A model generated the notes under the pieces. The model had not been told where the DNA came from, did no database searches, and saw nothing but the letters and a program-made list of their open reading frames with translations. Positions 1 to 5,287 of a stretch of DNA of 16,837 nucleotides are shown here, in pieces. A program made the position numbers and the translations under genes. The stretch comes from Desulfuromusa sp. (GTDB lineage Bacteria; Desulfobacterota; Desulfuromonadia; Desulfuromonadales; Geopsychrobacteraceae), in the NCBI GenBank assembly GCA_029933365.1, contig JAOZOH010000061.1, forward strand, positions 1-16,837, read 5' to 3'. Numbering within the stretch: the first letter of the stretch is position 1; each line of letters starts with the position of its first letter.

Positions 1-9
1 GGTTCCCCT

Positions 10-94
10 GGAGGGGTTCCCGAGTGGCCAAAGGGATCAGACTGTAAATCTGACGTCGAAGACTTCGGAGGTTCGAATCCTCCCCCCTCCACCA
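10..94 (+). tRNA. tRNA-Tyr (anticodon GTA)
   Basis: This type II tRNA carries tyrosine for UAC/UAU codons. The acceptor stem GGAGGGG (10-16) pairs with CCCCTCC (84-90), with discriminator A91 and an encoded CCA at 92-94. The anticodon loop 42-48 has GTA at 44-46 between the stems CAGA and TCTG. The long variable arm expected of tRNA-Tyr lies at about 53-66, and the T arm GGAGG-TTCGAAT-CCTCC spans 67-83. It is the first of three tRNAs ahead of tuf, the same Tyr-Gly-Thr-tuf order as the E. coli tRNA-tufB cluster, where a second tRNA-Thr precedes tRNA-Tyr. Any such upstream tRNA and the promoter lie outside the window. Confidence 0.97.
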
Positions 95-213
95 TTTAAA
101 CAACTTGCCGGATAAAGCCCGGCACTGTGCGCCAGGAGGCTTTTGGGCCGTTGGAACTGGGGCAGGGTCGTGTGGAGTCCTTTGCCACACATTTTATACA
201 CGGTCAGGCTTGG
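95..213 (+). other. tRNA-Tyr/tRNA-Gly spacer with two hairpins
   Basis: This 119-nt spacer carries no convincing gene. It contains two perfect 6-bp stem-loops: TGCCGG (106-111) with CCGGCA (119-124) around a 7-nt loop, and GTGTGG (170-175) with CCACAC (185-190) around a 9-nt loop. The second is followed by an AT-rich stretch (191-198), but this is not a clean U tract, so I do not call a terminator. The hairpins are probably part of the polycistronic tRNA precursor and may guide processing. No confident promoter was found. Confidence 0.4.
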
Positions 214-290
214 GCGGGAGTAGCTCAGCTGGCTAGAGCATCAGCCTTCCAAGCTGAGGGTCGCGGGTTCGAATCCCGTTTCCCGCTCCA
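214..290 (+). tRNA. tRNA-Gly (anticodon TCC)
   Basis: This tRNA carries glycine for GGA/GGG codons. The acceptor stem GCGGGAG (214-220) pairs with TTCCCGC (280-286, including one G-T wobble), with discriminator T287 and encoded CCA 288-290. The anticodon stem TCAGC (241-245)/GCTGA (253-257) encloses the loop CTTCCAA with anticodon TCC at 248-250. The T arm is at 263-279 with the TTCGAAT loop. It lies 29 nt upstream of tRNA-Thr and is probably processed from the same precursor. Confidence 0.97.
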
Positions 291-301
291 TTTACTCACC
301 G

Positions 302-404
<103 letters not shown>

Positions 405-518
405 GGCAGATATTTTGGGTTTTGCAGAATAAATTGATTGGTATTGCACCTATATTTAGTAGCAGTTGTTTAGATAATAATCAGTAGACGTAAAAGACAA
501 CAAAAGGGAGGTTTTATT

Positions 519-1712
519 ATGTCCAAGGAAAAGTACGAAAGGACAAAGCCGCACGTCAACATTGGTACCATCGGTCACGTTGACCACGGCAAGACCACGC
601 TGACCGCAGCCATTACCAAAGTATTGGCAGAAAAGATGGGCGGCGGTGAAGTCAAAGCATTCGATCAAATCGACAATGCACCAGAAGAGCGCGAGCGCGG
701 TATTACTATCGCCACTGCACACGTCGAATATGAAACTGAAAACCGTCACTATGCACACGTTGACTGCCCCGGCCACGCCGACTACGTCAAGAACATGATT
801 ACCGGAGCCGCCCAGATGGACGGAGCGATCCTGGTTGTTTCAGCCGCCGATGGCCCCATGCCCCAGACCCGTGAGCATATCCTGCTCGCCCGTCAGGTTG
901 GCGTACCCGCCATGGTGGTCTTTTTAAACAAAGCAGATATGGTCGATGACGAAGAACTCCTCGAACTCGTCGATATGGAGATCAGAGAACTCCTCTCCAG
1001 CTACGACTTTCCTGGTGACGATATTCCCGTCATTGCAGGTTCCGCCCTTGCCGCCCTCGAAGGCCGCGATGACGAAATCGGAAAAGACAAAGTCCTCGAA
1101 CTCATGGATGCTGTAGACAGCTATATCCCCGAGCCCGAGCGCGCCATAGATCGTCCCTTCCTGATGCCTGTAGAAGACGTCTTCTCCATCTCCGGACGTG
1201 GCACTGTTGCCACCGGACGTGTAGAACGTGGCATCATCAAAGTCCAGGAAGAAGTAGAAATCGTCGGCATGAGAGAAACTCAGAAAACCGTCGTCACCGG
1301 AGTTGAAATGTTCCGTAAGCTGCTCGATCAAGGGCAGGCCGGCGACAACTGTGGTATCCTGCTGCGCGGACTGAAACGAGATCAGATCGAACGTGGACAA
1401 GTGTTGGCCAAGCCCGGCAGCATCACCCCCCACACCAAATTCAAGGCAGAAGCCTACATTCTCACCAAAGAAGAAGGCGGCCGTCATACCCCGTTCTTTA
1501 AAGGGTATCGTCCTCAGTTCTATTTCCGGACCACCGATGTGACCGGCATAGTCGAGCTGCCCGAAGGCGTTGAGATGGTTATGCCCGGTGACAACATCTC
1601 CATGACAGCAGAGTTGATCACCCCGATCGCCATGGATAAAGAACTGCGCTTTGCAATCCGCGAAGGTGGCCGAACTGTCGGTGCCGGTGTGGTCAGCGAA
1701 GTTATCGAGTAA
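519..1712 (+). CDS. tuf: Elongation factor Tu (first copy)
   Basis: EF-Tu is the cytoplasmic GTPase that delivers aminoacyl-tRNA to the ribosomal A site. The 397-residue length is typical of bacteria. The GTP-binding domain shows the P-loop GHVDHGKT (19-26), switch [17 protein letters not shown] (82-86, with the catalytic histidine at 86), NKAD (137-140) and a GSAL G5 motif. Domain II includes [20 protein letters not shown], and domain III ends with [17 protein letters not shown]. The ATG start is set by GGGAGG at 506-511, 7 nt upstream. Its first 54 nt are identical to the second tuf at 16784, as expected for duplicated tuf genes kept alike by gene conversion. Codon use is visibly richer in C-ending codons (CTC, GTC, GCC, ATC) than the neighbouring rpl, rpo and fusA genes. 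A 357-codon open frame on the opposite strand is only a shadow of this bias. Confidence 0.98.
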   Translation: MSKEKYERTKPHVNIGTIGHVDHGKTTLTAAITKVLAEKMGGGEVKAFDQIDNAPEERERGITIATAHVEYETENRHYAHVDCPGHADYVKNMITGAAQMDGAILVVSAADGPMPQTREHILLARQVGVPAMVVFLNKADMVDDEELLELVDMEIRELLSSYDFPGDDIPVIAGSALAALEGRDDEIGKDKVLELMDAVDSYIPEPERAIDRPFLMPVEDVFSISGRGTVATGRVERGIIKVQEEVEIVGMRETQKTVVTGVEMFRKLLDQGQAGDNCGILLRGLKRDQIERGQVLAKPGSITPHTKFKAEAYILTKEEGGRHTPFFKGYRPQFYFRTTDVTGIVELPEGVEMVMPGDNISMTAELITPIAMDKELRFAIREGGRTVGAGVVSEVIE

Positions 1713-1736
1713 TAATAGAAACATTAGTGAATCACT

Positions 1737-1760
1737 CTCTTCCGCTTGATAGCGGAAGGG
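1737..1760 (+). promoter_or_regulatory. Stem-loop in the tuf-rpmG gap
   Basis: A 10-bp stem with a TGAT tetraloop lies 24 nt after the tuf stop: the arm 1737-1746 pairs with 1751-1760, with one G-T wobble. It is followed by AATTATGAGG rather than a T run, so it does not look like a strong intrinsic terminator. It ends 6 nt before the GAGG Shine-Dalgarno sequence of rpmG. It may stabilise the 3' end of tuf mRNA or tune read-through or initiation at rpmG; the function is inferred. Confidence 0.5.
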
Positions 1761-1778
1761 AATTATGAGGTAAGTGCT

Positions 1779-1928
1779 ATGCGTGACATTGTCACTCTTG
1801 CTTGTATTGAGTGTAAACAACGAAATTACACGACAACAAAAAACAAGCGAAACACTCCAGATAAGCTGGAGTTTAATAAGTACTGTCGTTTCTGCCGGAA
1901 GCATACCCCCCACAAAGAAACAAAATAA
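1779..1928 (+). CDS. rpmG: 50S ribosomal protein L33, zinc-binding form
   Basis: L33 is a small basic large-subunit protein near the E site. The product is 49 residues, the usual size. It retains two CxxC pairs, C9/C12 and C36/C39, so it is the zinc-ribbon (C+) form rather than the cysteine-less form some bacteria induce under zinc limitation. The frame is open from 1746, but the start at 1779 is favoured because the protein there begins MRDIVTLAC, as in the family, and GAGG at 1767-1770 sits 8 nt upstream. It lies between tuf and tRNA-Trp, a common position in this conserved cluster. Confidence 0.95.
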   Translation: MRDIVTLACIECKQRNYTTTKNKRNTPDKLEFNKYCRFCRKHTPHKETK

Positions 1929-1959
1929 GGGGCATGGCGGGGAGCCAGGATAGAATCGT

Positions 1960-2036
1960 AGGCCAGTAGCTCTAACGGCTAGAGCACCGGACTCCAAATC
2001 CGGGTGTTGGGGGTTCGAATCCCTCCTGGCCTGCCA
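1960..2036 (+). tRNA. tRNA-Trp (anticodon CCA)
   Basis: This tRNA carries tryptophan for UGG. The acceptor stem AGGCCAG (1960-1966) pairs with CTGGCCT (2026-2032), with discriminator G2033 and encoded CCA 2034-2036. The anticodon stem CCGGA/TCCGG encloses the loop CTCCAAA with CCA at 1994-1996. The T arm is at 2009-2025. It sits between two protein genes (rpmG ends 31 nt upstream, secE starts 38 nt downstream), so maturation would cut the operon mRNA. GCCAGGA at 1944-1950 is complementary to TCCTGGC at 2024-2030 and could compete with the acceptor/T-arm fold. Confidence 0.97.
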
Positions 2037-2074
2037 AAAAATGCGAATAGTACTTCAGCGAGGCCATTAGATCG

Positions 2075-2260
2075 ATGTTTGGAAAATTAAACGAGTTTTT
2101 TACCAATGTCAAAGCAGAGCTAAAAAAGGTTACTTGGCCAACAAGGAAAGATACCTATGCCTCAACGATGGTTGTAATTGTCTTGGTAGTGATCTGTGCG
2201 ATCTTTCTTGGCGGTGTTGATATGATTCTTTCGCGCCTTATCCGTCTGATCCTCGGTTGA
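2075..2260 (+). CDS. secE: Preprotein translocase subunit SecE
   Basis: SecE is the essential clamp subunit of the SecYEG protein-conducting channel in the inner membrane. The 61-residue product is the short single-span form, unlike the three-span E. coli protein. A cytoplasmic amphipathic segment with the conserved ELKKVTWPTRKD motif (15-26) precedes one hydrophobic transmembrane segment (about 30-52). GAGG at 2060-2063 lies 11 nt before the ATG, a rather long spacing. It is followed by nusG after 19 nt, the nearly universal secE-nusG pair. Confidence 0.95.
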   Translation: MFGKLNEFFTNVKAELKKVTWPTRKDTYASTMVVIVLVVICAIFLGGVDMILSRLIRLILG

Positions 2261-2279
2261 GGAGATAAAGGACTTTACC

Positions 2280-2813
2280 ATGGCAATGAAATGGTACGGC
2301 GTGCATACCTATTCAGGGTATGAAAATAAGGTTAAACTGAATCTTGAGGAGCGAATTCGCTCCATGGCAGCCGAAGAGTTGTTTGGCGAGATTCTGATCC
2401 CATCGGAAACCGTGGTTGAAATGCGTAAGGGAGAGCGTAAAACCTCGACCCGAAAGTTTTTCCCCGGCTATATTCTGGTACGGATGGATCTTAATGATGA
2501 GACCTGGCATGTGGTGACCGGGACGGCAAAAGTGACCGGATTTGTGGGGGGAGGCCAAAATCCACCGCCCATATCTGATGCCGAGATCGCTAAGATTACC
2601 AGCCGTATGGAAGAGGGCGTCGAAAAACCAAAGCCGAAAGTTGAATTTGAAATTGGTGAGACTGTCCGTGTTGTTGACGGGCCGTTCCTTAATTTTACTG
2701 GAATGGTAGAGGATGTTCGTCCTGATCGCGGTACGTTGAAAGTCATGGTCAGTATATTTGGTCGGGTTACCCCCGTAGAACTAGAATTTATTCAGGTTGA
2801 AAAGACCAGCTAG
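2280..2813 (+). CDS. nusG: Transcription termination/antitermination factor NusG
   Basis: NusG binds the beta' clamp of elongating RNA polymerase and links it to Rho or to S10 and the ribosome. The product is 177 residues. The N-terminal NGN domain (about 4-110) contains KWYGVHTYSGYENKV and FFPGYILVRM. A charged linker leads to the C-terminal KOW domain, with GETVRVVDGPFLNFTG from residue 126. The start MAMKWY at 2280 is chosen over the methionine two codons later because AAAGGA at 2267-2272 lies 7 nt upstream of it. It ends 37 nt before rplK. Confidence 0.97.
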   Translation: MAMKWYGVHTYSGYENKVKLNLEERIRSMAAEELFGEILIPSETVVEMRKGERKTSTRKFFPGYILVRMDLNDETWHVVTGTAKVTGFVGGGQNPPPISDAEIAKITSRMEEGVEKPKPKVEFEIGETVRVVDGPFLNFTGMVEDVRPDRGTLKVMVSIFGRVTPVELEFIQVEKTS

Positions 2814-2850
2814 GCTGGGATGAGCATTTCGTTCGTTTAAGGAGTTAGTA

Positions 2851-3273
2851 ATGGCCAAGAAAATTATTGGACAGATTAAATTGCAGATCCCAGCTGGTAA
2901 GGCGAATCCTTCGCCACCGGTCGGCCCCGCACTCGGGCAGCATGGGGTCAATATCATGGAATTCTGTAAAAATTTTAACGCAAAAACCCAAGATCAGGAT
3001 GGCTTGATTATTCCTGTTGTTATTACTGTTTTTGCCGATCGTTCCTTCTCCTATATTACCAAGACGCCACCGGCTGCCGTTTTGCTGTTGCGTGCAGCAA
3101 AGTTGAAAAAAGGTTCCGGGGTTCCAAACAAAGAGAAGGTCGGCAAGGTTACCAAGGATCAGGTTCTTGAAATTGCTCGTCTGAAAATGCCTGACCTCAA
3201 TGCTTTCTCAGAAGAGGCTGCAATGCGGATTATTGAAGGTACTGCACGCAGCATGGGAATTGAAGTCGCCTGA
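2851..3273 (+). CDS. rplK: 50S ribosomal protein L11
   Basis: L11 binds the 23S GTPase-associated region at the stalk base and takes part in factor binding and the stringent response. The 140-residue length is near the family norm. The N-terminal domain shows the proline-rich [20 protein letters not shown] segment (21-40), the switch region contacted by thiostrepton-type antibiotics. The C-terminal rRNA-binding domain includes [17 protein letters not shown] and ends [22 protein letters not shown] at 2838-2844 sits 6 nt before the ATG. It pairs with rplA (24-nt gap), the usual L11 operon layout. Confidence 0.98.
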   Translation: MAKKIIGQIKLQIPAGKANPSPPVGPALGQHGVNIMEFCKNFNAKTQDQDGLIIPVVITVFADRSFSYITKTPPAAVLLLRAAKLKKGSGVPNKEKVGKVTKDQVLEIARLKMPDLNAFSEEAAMRIIEGTARSMGIEVA

Positions 3274-3297
3274 GACGGCGAGTAGTGGAGATAGAAG

Positions 3298-3999
3298 ATG
3301 GCAACAGGTAAAGGCATCAAAAATGCGAAAGAGATGGTTGATCGTTCCCAGCTCTATGGAATTGACGAAGCTCTTGAATTGATCAAGAAGGGTTCTTTTG
3401 CAAAGTTCGATGAAACAGTTGACGTTAGCGTCCGCTTGGGTGTCGATCCGCGTAAGGCAGATCAGATGATTCGTGGCGCTCATGTTTTGCCAAACGGTCT
3501 GGGCAAGTCGGTTCGAGTCCTGGTTTTTGCAAAAGGTGAGAAGGCTCAAGAGGCCGAGACTGCTGGCGCTGATTACGTCGGAGCTGAGGATCTGGCGGAA
3601 AAAATTCAGGGCGGCTGGTTTGACTTTGATACCGCAATCGCTTCGCCGGACATGATGGGTGTCGTAGGTAAGATCGGTCGGGTATTGGGGCCACGTGGGT
3701 TGATGCCAAACCCCAAGGTTGGTACCGTCACCATGGACCTGGCCCGCGCTGTTGAAGAAGCAAAATCGGGCAAGATTGAATACCGTGTTGAAAAGGCAGG
3801 TATTATCCATGCTCCCGTTGGCAAGGTTTCTTTTGACGCCTCGAAGCTTAGGGAAAATATTCTTTCGCTTATGGATGTTTTGATTAAGGCAAAACCCTCA
3901 ACTGCAAAAGGGACTTATCTGAAAAAGATTACCCTATCAAGCACGATGGGAGCTGGTATTAATCTTGATATTCCACAATTGCAGGCATTATTCAAGTAG
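3298..3999 (+). CDS. rplA: 50S ribosomal protein L1
   Basis: L1 forms the mobile stalk next to the E site and helps release deacylated tRNA; in many bacteria it also represses the L11 operon by binding its own mRNA. The product is 233 residues, the typical length. Diagnostic sequence is [22 protein letters not shown] in the middle of the protein, together with the first-domain segment [25 protein letters not shown] at 3287-3290 lies 7 nt before the ATG. It is followed by the 173-nt structured rplJ leader. I could not identify a clear L1-binding element in the short gap before rplK. Confidence 0.98.
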   Translation: MATGKGIKNAKEMVDRSQLYGIDEALELIKKGSFAKFDETVDVSVRLGVDPRKADQMIRGAHVLPNGLGKSVRVLVFAKGEKAQEAETAGADYVGAEDLAEKIQGGWFDFDTAIASPDMMGVVGKIGRVLGPRGLMPNPKVGTVTMDLARAVEEAKSGKIEYRVEKAGIIHAPVGKVSFDASKLRENILSLMDVLIKAKPSTAKGTYLKKITLSSTMGAGINLDIPQLQALFK

Positions 4000-4017
4000 A
4001 TAGCTATTTGATTTACA

Positions 4018-4106
4018 GGCTTAAAGTCAAAGACAGCAGGTATGCAAGGCATTTAATGGTTAGTCCACCTGCCGAGGCCGTCGGGTACTGTGACGACAAC
4101 GTCGTC
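4018..4106 (+). promoter_or_regulatory. L10 leader (autoregulatory rplJ leader RNA)
   Basis: The rplA-rplJ gap resembles the ribosomal protein L10 leader family. The signature AAAGACAGCAGGT (4029-4041) and its partner ACCTGCCGAGG (4067-4077) form the stem GCAGGT/ACCTGC. An outer helix pairs 4018-4022 with 4075-4079, and the unpaired AAGAC/CGA bases between give the kink-turn-like element the L10-L12 complex binds. A second hairpin, GACGAC-AAC-GTCGTC, covers 4092-4106. In E. coli and Bacillus, excess L10(L12) binding this leader represses rplJL translation. The motif and stems are seen directly; the regulation is by family analogy. Confidence 0.82.
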
Positions 4107-4168
4107 TCTTCCCCTCAACTTGACTTGGGCGGGATTTTAAATCCCAAGATCTTAACGAAAGGAGGAGA
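4105..4168 (+). promoter_or_regulatory. Putative anti-Shine-Dalgarno helix upstream of rplJ
   Basis: TCTCTTCC (4105-4112) can pair over 8 bp, with one U-G wobble, with GGAGGAGA (4161-4168), which is the rplJ ribosome-binding site. The enclosed loop contains its own hairpin, GGGATT-TTA-AATCCC (4131-4145), which competes with CTTGGG/CCCAAG (4124-4129/4143-4148). The first two bases of the anti-SD overlap the 4092-4106 hairpin, so a switch between folds is possible. This is a plausible expression platform for the L10 leader, but the mechanism is inferred. Confidence 0.5.
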
Positions 4169-4172
4169 GTAG

Positions 4173-4691
4173 ATGGATAGAACAAAAAAAGAACAGGTAG
4201 TTCAGGATCTGACGCAGCGCTTGACGGAGACTCAAGCGACATTTTTGGCAGATTATCGTGGTATTAATGTTGAACAGGCCACCCAGCTACGGCGTGAATT
4301 GACTCAGGCTGGAGTGGAATATCGGGTAGTTAAAAATAACTTGCTGAAGCTGGCCGCGCAGGGTACATCAGCTGAGGAGCTTCAGTCTTATTGCGTTGGC
4401 CCAACTGCCATTGCGTTATCAGGGGATGATCCCGTCGCCCCGGCTAAGATTTTAAGCAAGTTTGCGAAAGAAATTGATGCTTTCGAGCTTAAAGCTGGAG
4501 TTCTCAGTGGCAAACTCTTGTCAGTTGCAGAAATCACTGCTTTAGCTGAACTGCCGAGTCGCGAGGAATTATTGGCTATGGCATTGAGCTCAATGAACGC
4601 TCCGCTGACTAATTTTGTGGGTACAATGGCCGCAATGCCACGTTCCTTAGTTCAAGTATTGAACGCTATTGGTGAGAGTAAGGCTGCGTAA
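4173..4691 (+). CDS. rplJ: 50S ribosomal protein L10
   Basis: L10 is the stalk base protein that anchors L7/L12 dimers and binds 23S rRNA beside L11. The product is 172 residues, within the normal range. The N-terminal rRNA-binding domain contains TFLADYRGINVEQATQLRRE and YRVVKNNLLKLAA. The C-terminal helix (about 135-172, ending LVQVLNAIGESKAA) is the expected L12 docking segment. A strong AAAGGAGG (4158-4165) lies 7 nt before the ATG and may be masked by the leader. It is followed by rplL after 53 nt of AT-rich sequence. Confidence 0.97.
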   Translation: MDRTKKEQVVQDLTQRLTETQATFLADYRGINVEQATQLRRELTQAGVEYRVVKNNLLKLAAQGTSAEELQSYCVGPTAIALSGDDPVAPAKILSKFAKEIDAFELKAGVLSGKLLSVAEITALAELPSREELLAMALSSMNAPLTNFVGTMAAMPRSLVQVLNAIGESKAA

Positions 4692-4744
4692 ACAGATAAA
4701 TTAAATAACGAATACAACGTTAAAACATAAATTTGGAGGAAAAA

Positions 4745-5119
4745 ATGGCTACAGTTACTAAAGAACAAGTAGTAGAATTTATTGAGAATATGACAGTTTT
4801 AGAAATGTCTGAGTTTGTTAAAGAACTCGAAGAGAAATTCGGTGTCTCTGCCGCTGCTCCTGTTGCTGCTGCTGCTCCTGTTGCTGCTGCTGCCGCTGCT
4901 GAAGAACAAACCGAGTTTGATGTTATTTTGTCCAGCTTTGGTGAGAAAAAAATTAACGTTATTAAAGCGGTTCGCGCAATTACAGGTCTTGGTCTGAAAG
5001 AGGCCAAAGAGCTGGTTGATGGCGCACCAGGTACCGTTAAAGAAGCTGCTTCTAAGGATGAAGCTGAGGAGATCAAAAAGCAACTTGAAGAGGCCGGCGC
5101 CAGCGTGGAGCTGAAATAG
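4745..5119 (+). CDS. rplL: 50S ribosomal protein L7/L12
   Basis: L7/L12 is the multicopy flexible stalk protein that recruits EF-Tu, EF-G and other GTPases. The product is 124 residues. Residues 1-33 form the dimerisation domain that binds L10, residues 35-53 an Ala/Pro/Val hinge encoded by near-repetitive GCT-rich DNA, and residues 55-124 the factor-binding domain with [15 protein letters not shown]. An in-frame TTG at 4733 lies inside the Shine-Dalgarno region; the ATG at 4745 is preferred because GGAGG (4735-4739) is 5 nt upstream and the protein then starts MATVTKEQ. The AT-rich upstream gap (4692-4734) fits the need to make L12 in excess over L10. Confidence 0.97.
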   Translation: MATVTKEQVVEFIENMTVLEMSEFVKELEEKFGVSAAAPVAAAAPVAAAAAAEEQTEFDVILSSFGEKKINVIKAVRAITGLGLKEAKELVDGAPGTVKEAASKDEAEEIKKQLEEAGASVELK

Positions 5120-5144
5120 TCTGCTTTTTTTATTAATTTGCTCT

Positions 5145-5175
5145 TAGCCAAGGCCGCCTTGTGCGGCCTTGGCTA
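5145..5175 (+). terminator. rplL-rpoB attenuator hairpin
   Basis: A perfect 13-bp stem pairs TAGCCAAGGCCGC (5145-5157) with GCGGCCTTGGCTA (5163-5175) around the 5-nt loop CTTGT, 25 nt after the rplL stop. The tail TTGTCGTTGTC is only moderately T-rich, which suits partial termination. E. coli has an attenuator, and downstream of it an RNase III site, in the same gap, reducing rpoBC transcription relative to rplJL. This is probably the functional counterpart; it could instead be mainly a processing or mRNA-stability hairpin. Confidence 0.75.
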
Positions 5176-5207
5176 TTGTCGTTGTCAGTCTAGGTAATTT
5201 GCCGATA

Positions 5208-5269
5208 TGGATCATCTTTTTGATCCAGAGTGGTGTCTGCCTGGGTCTTGTTAAAAGATCCCTGATCTT
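5208..5269 (+). other. Two further hairpins in the rpoB leader
   Basis: Two perfect stem-loops follow the attenuator: TGGATCA (5208-5214) with TGATCCA (5221-5227) around a T-rich 6-nt loop, and AAGATC (5255-5260) with GATCTT (5264-5269) around CCT. The second ends 6 nt before AAAGGAG, the rpoB Shine-Dalgarno sequence. Both arms contain GATC, so cross-pairing between the hairpins is possible. They may define an mRNA 5' end or modulate rpoB translation; function is inferred. Confidence 0.4.
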
Positions 5270-5287
5270 GACCACAAAGGAGAAATC

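Noticed and set aside
1..16. CCCCTGGAGGGG inverted repeat at the window start
   Set aside because: Half of it is the tRNA-Tyr acceptor strand, and only nine bases of upstream sequence are visible, so no feature can be supported.
422..478. Possible tuf promoter (TTGCAG, TTGATT, TTGCAC and GATAAT-like words)
   Set aside because: No -35/-10 pair has an acceptable spacing of about 15-19 nt; cotranscription with the upstream tRNAs is as likely.
924..1997. 357-codon open frame on the minus strand across tuf, rpmG and tRNA-Trp
   Set aside because: It is antisense to three well-identified genes, resembles no family I recognise, and is explained by the codon bias of tuf leaving few stop codons on the opposite strand.
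2814..2850. L1-binding site for feedback control in front of rplK
   Set aside because: The gap is only 37 nt and I could not find a convincing mimic of the 23S L1 site; a structure-based search would be needed to support it.
4008..4030. Promoter upstream of the rplJ leader, as in E. coli
   Set aside because: TTGATT at 4008 has no -10 partner at 15-19 nt; no other candidate stood out.
4848..4904. GCT-rich near-repetitive DNA in rplL as a mobile or satellite repeat
   Set aside because: It encodes the normal Ala/Pro hinge of L7/L12 in frame; the repetition follows from the protein sequence.
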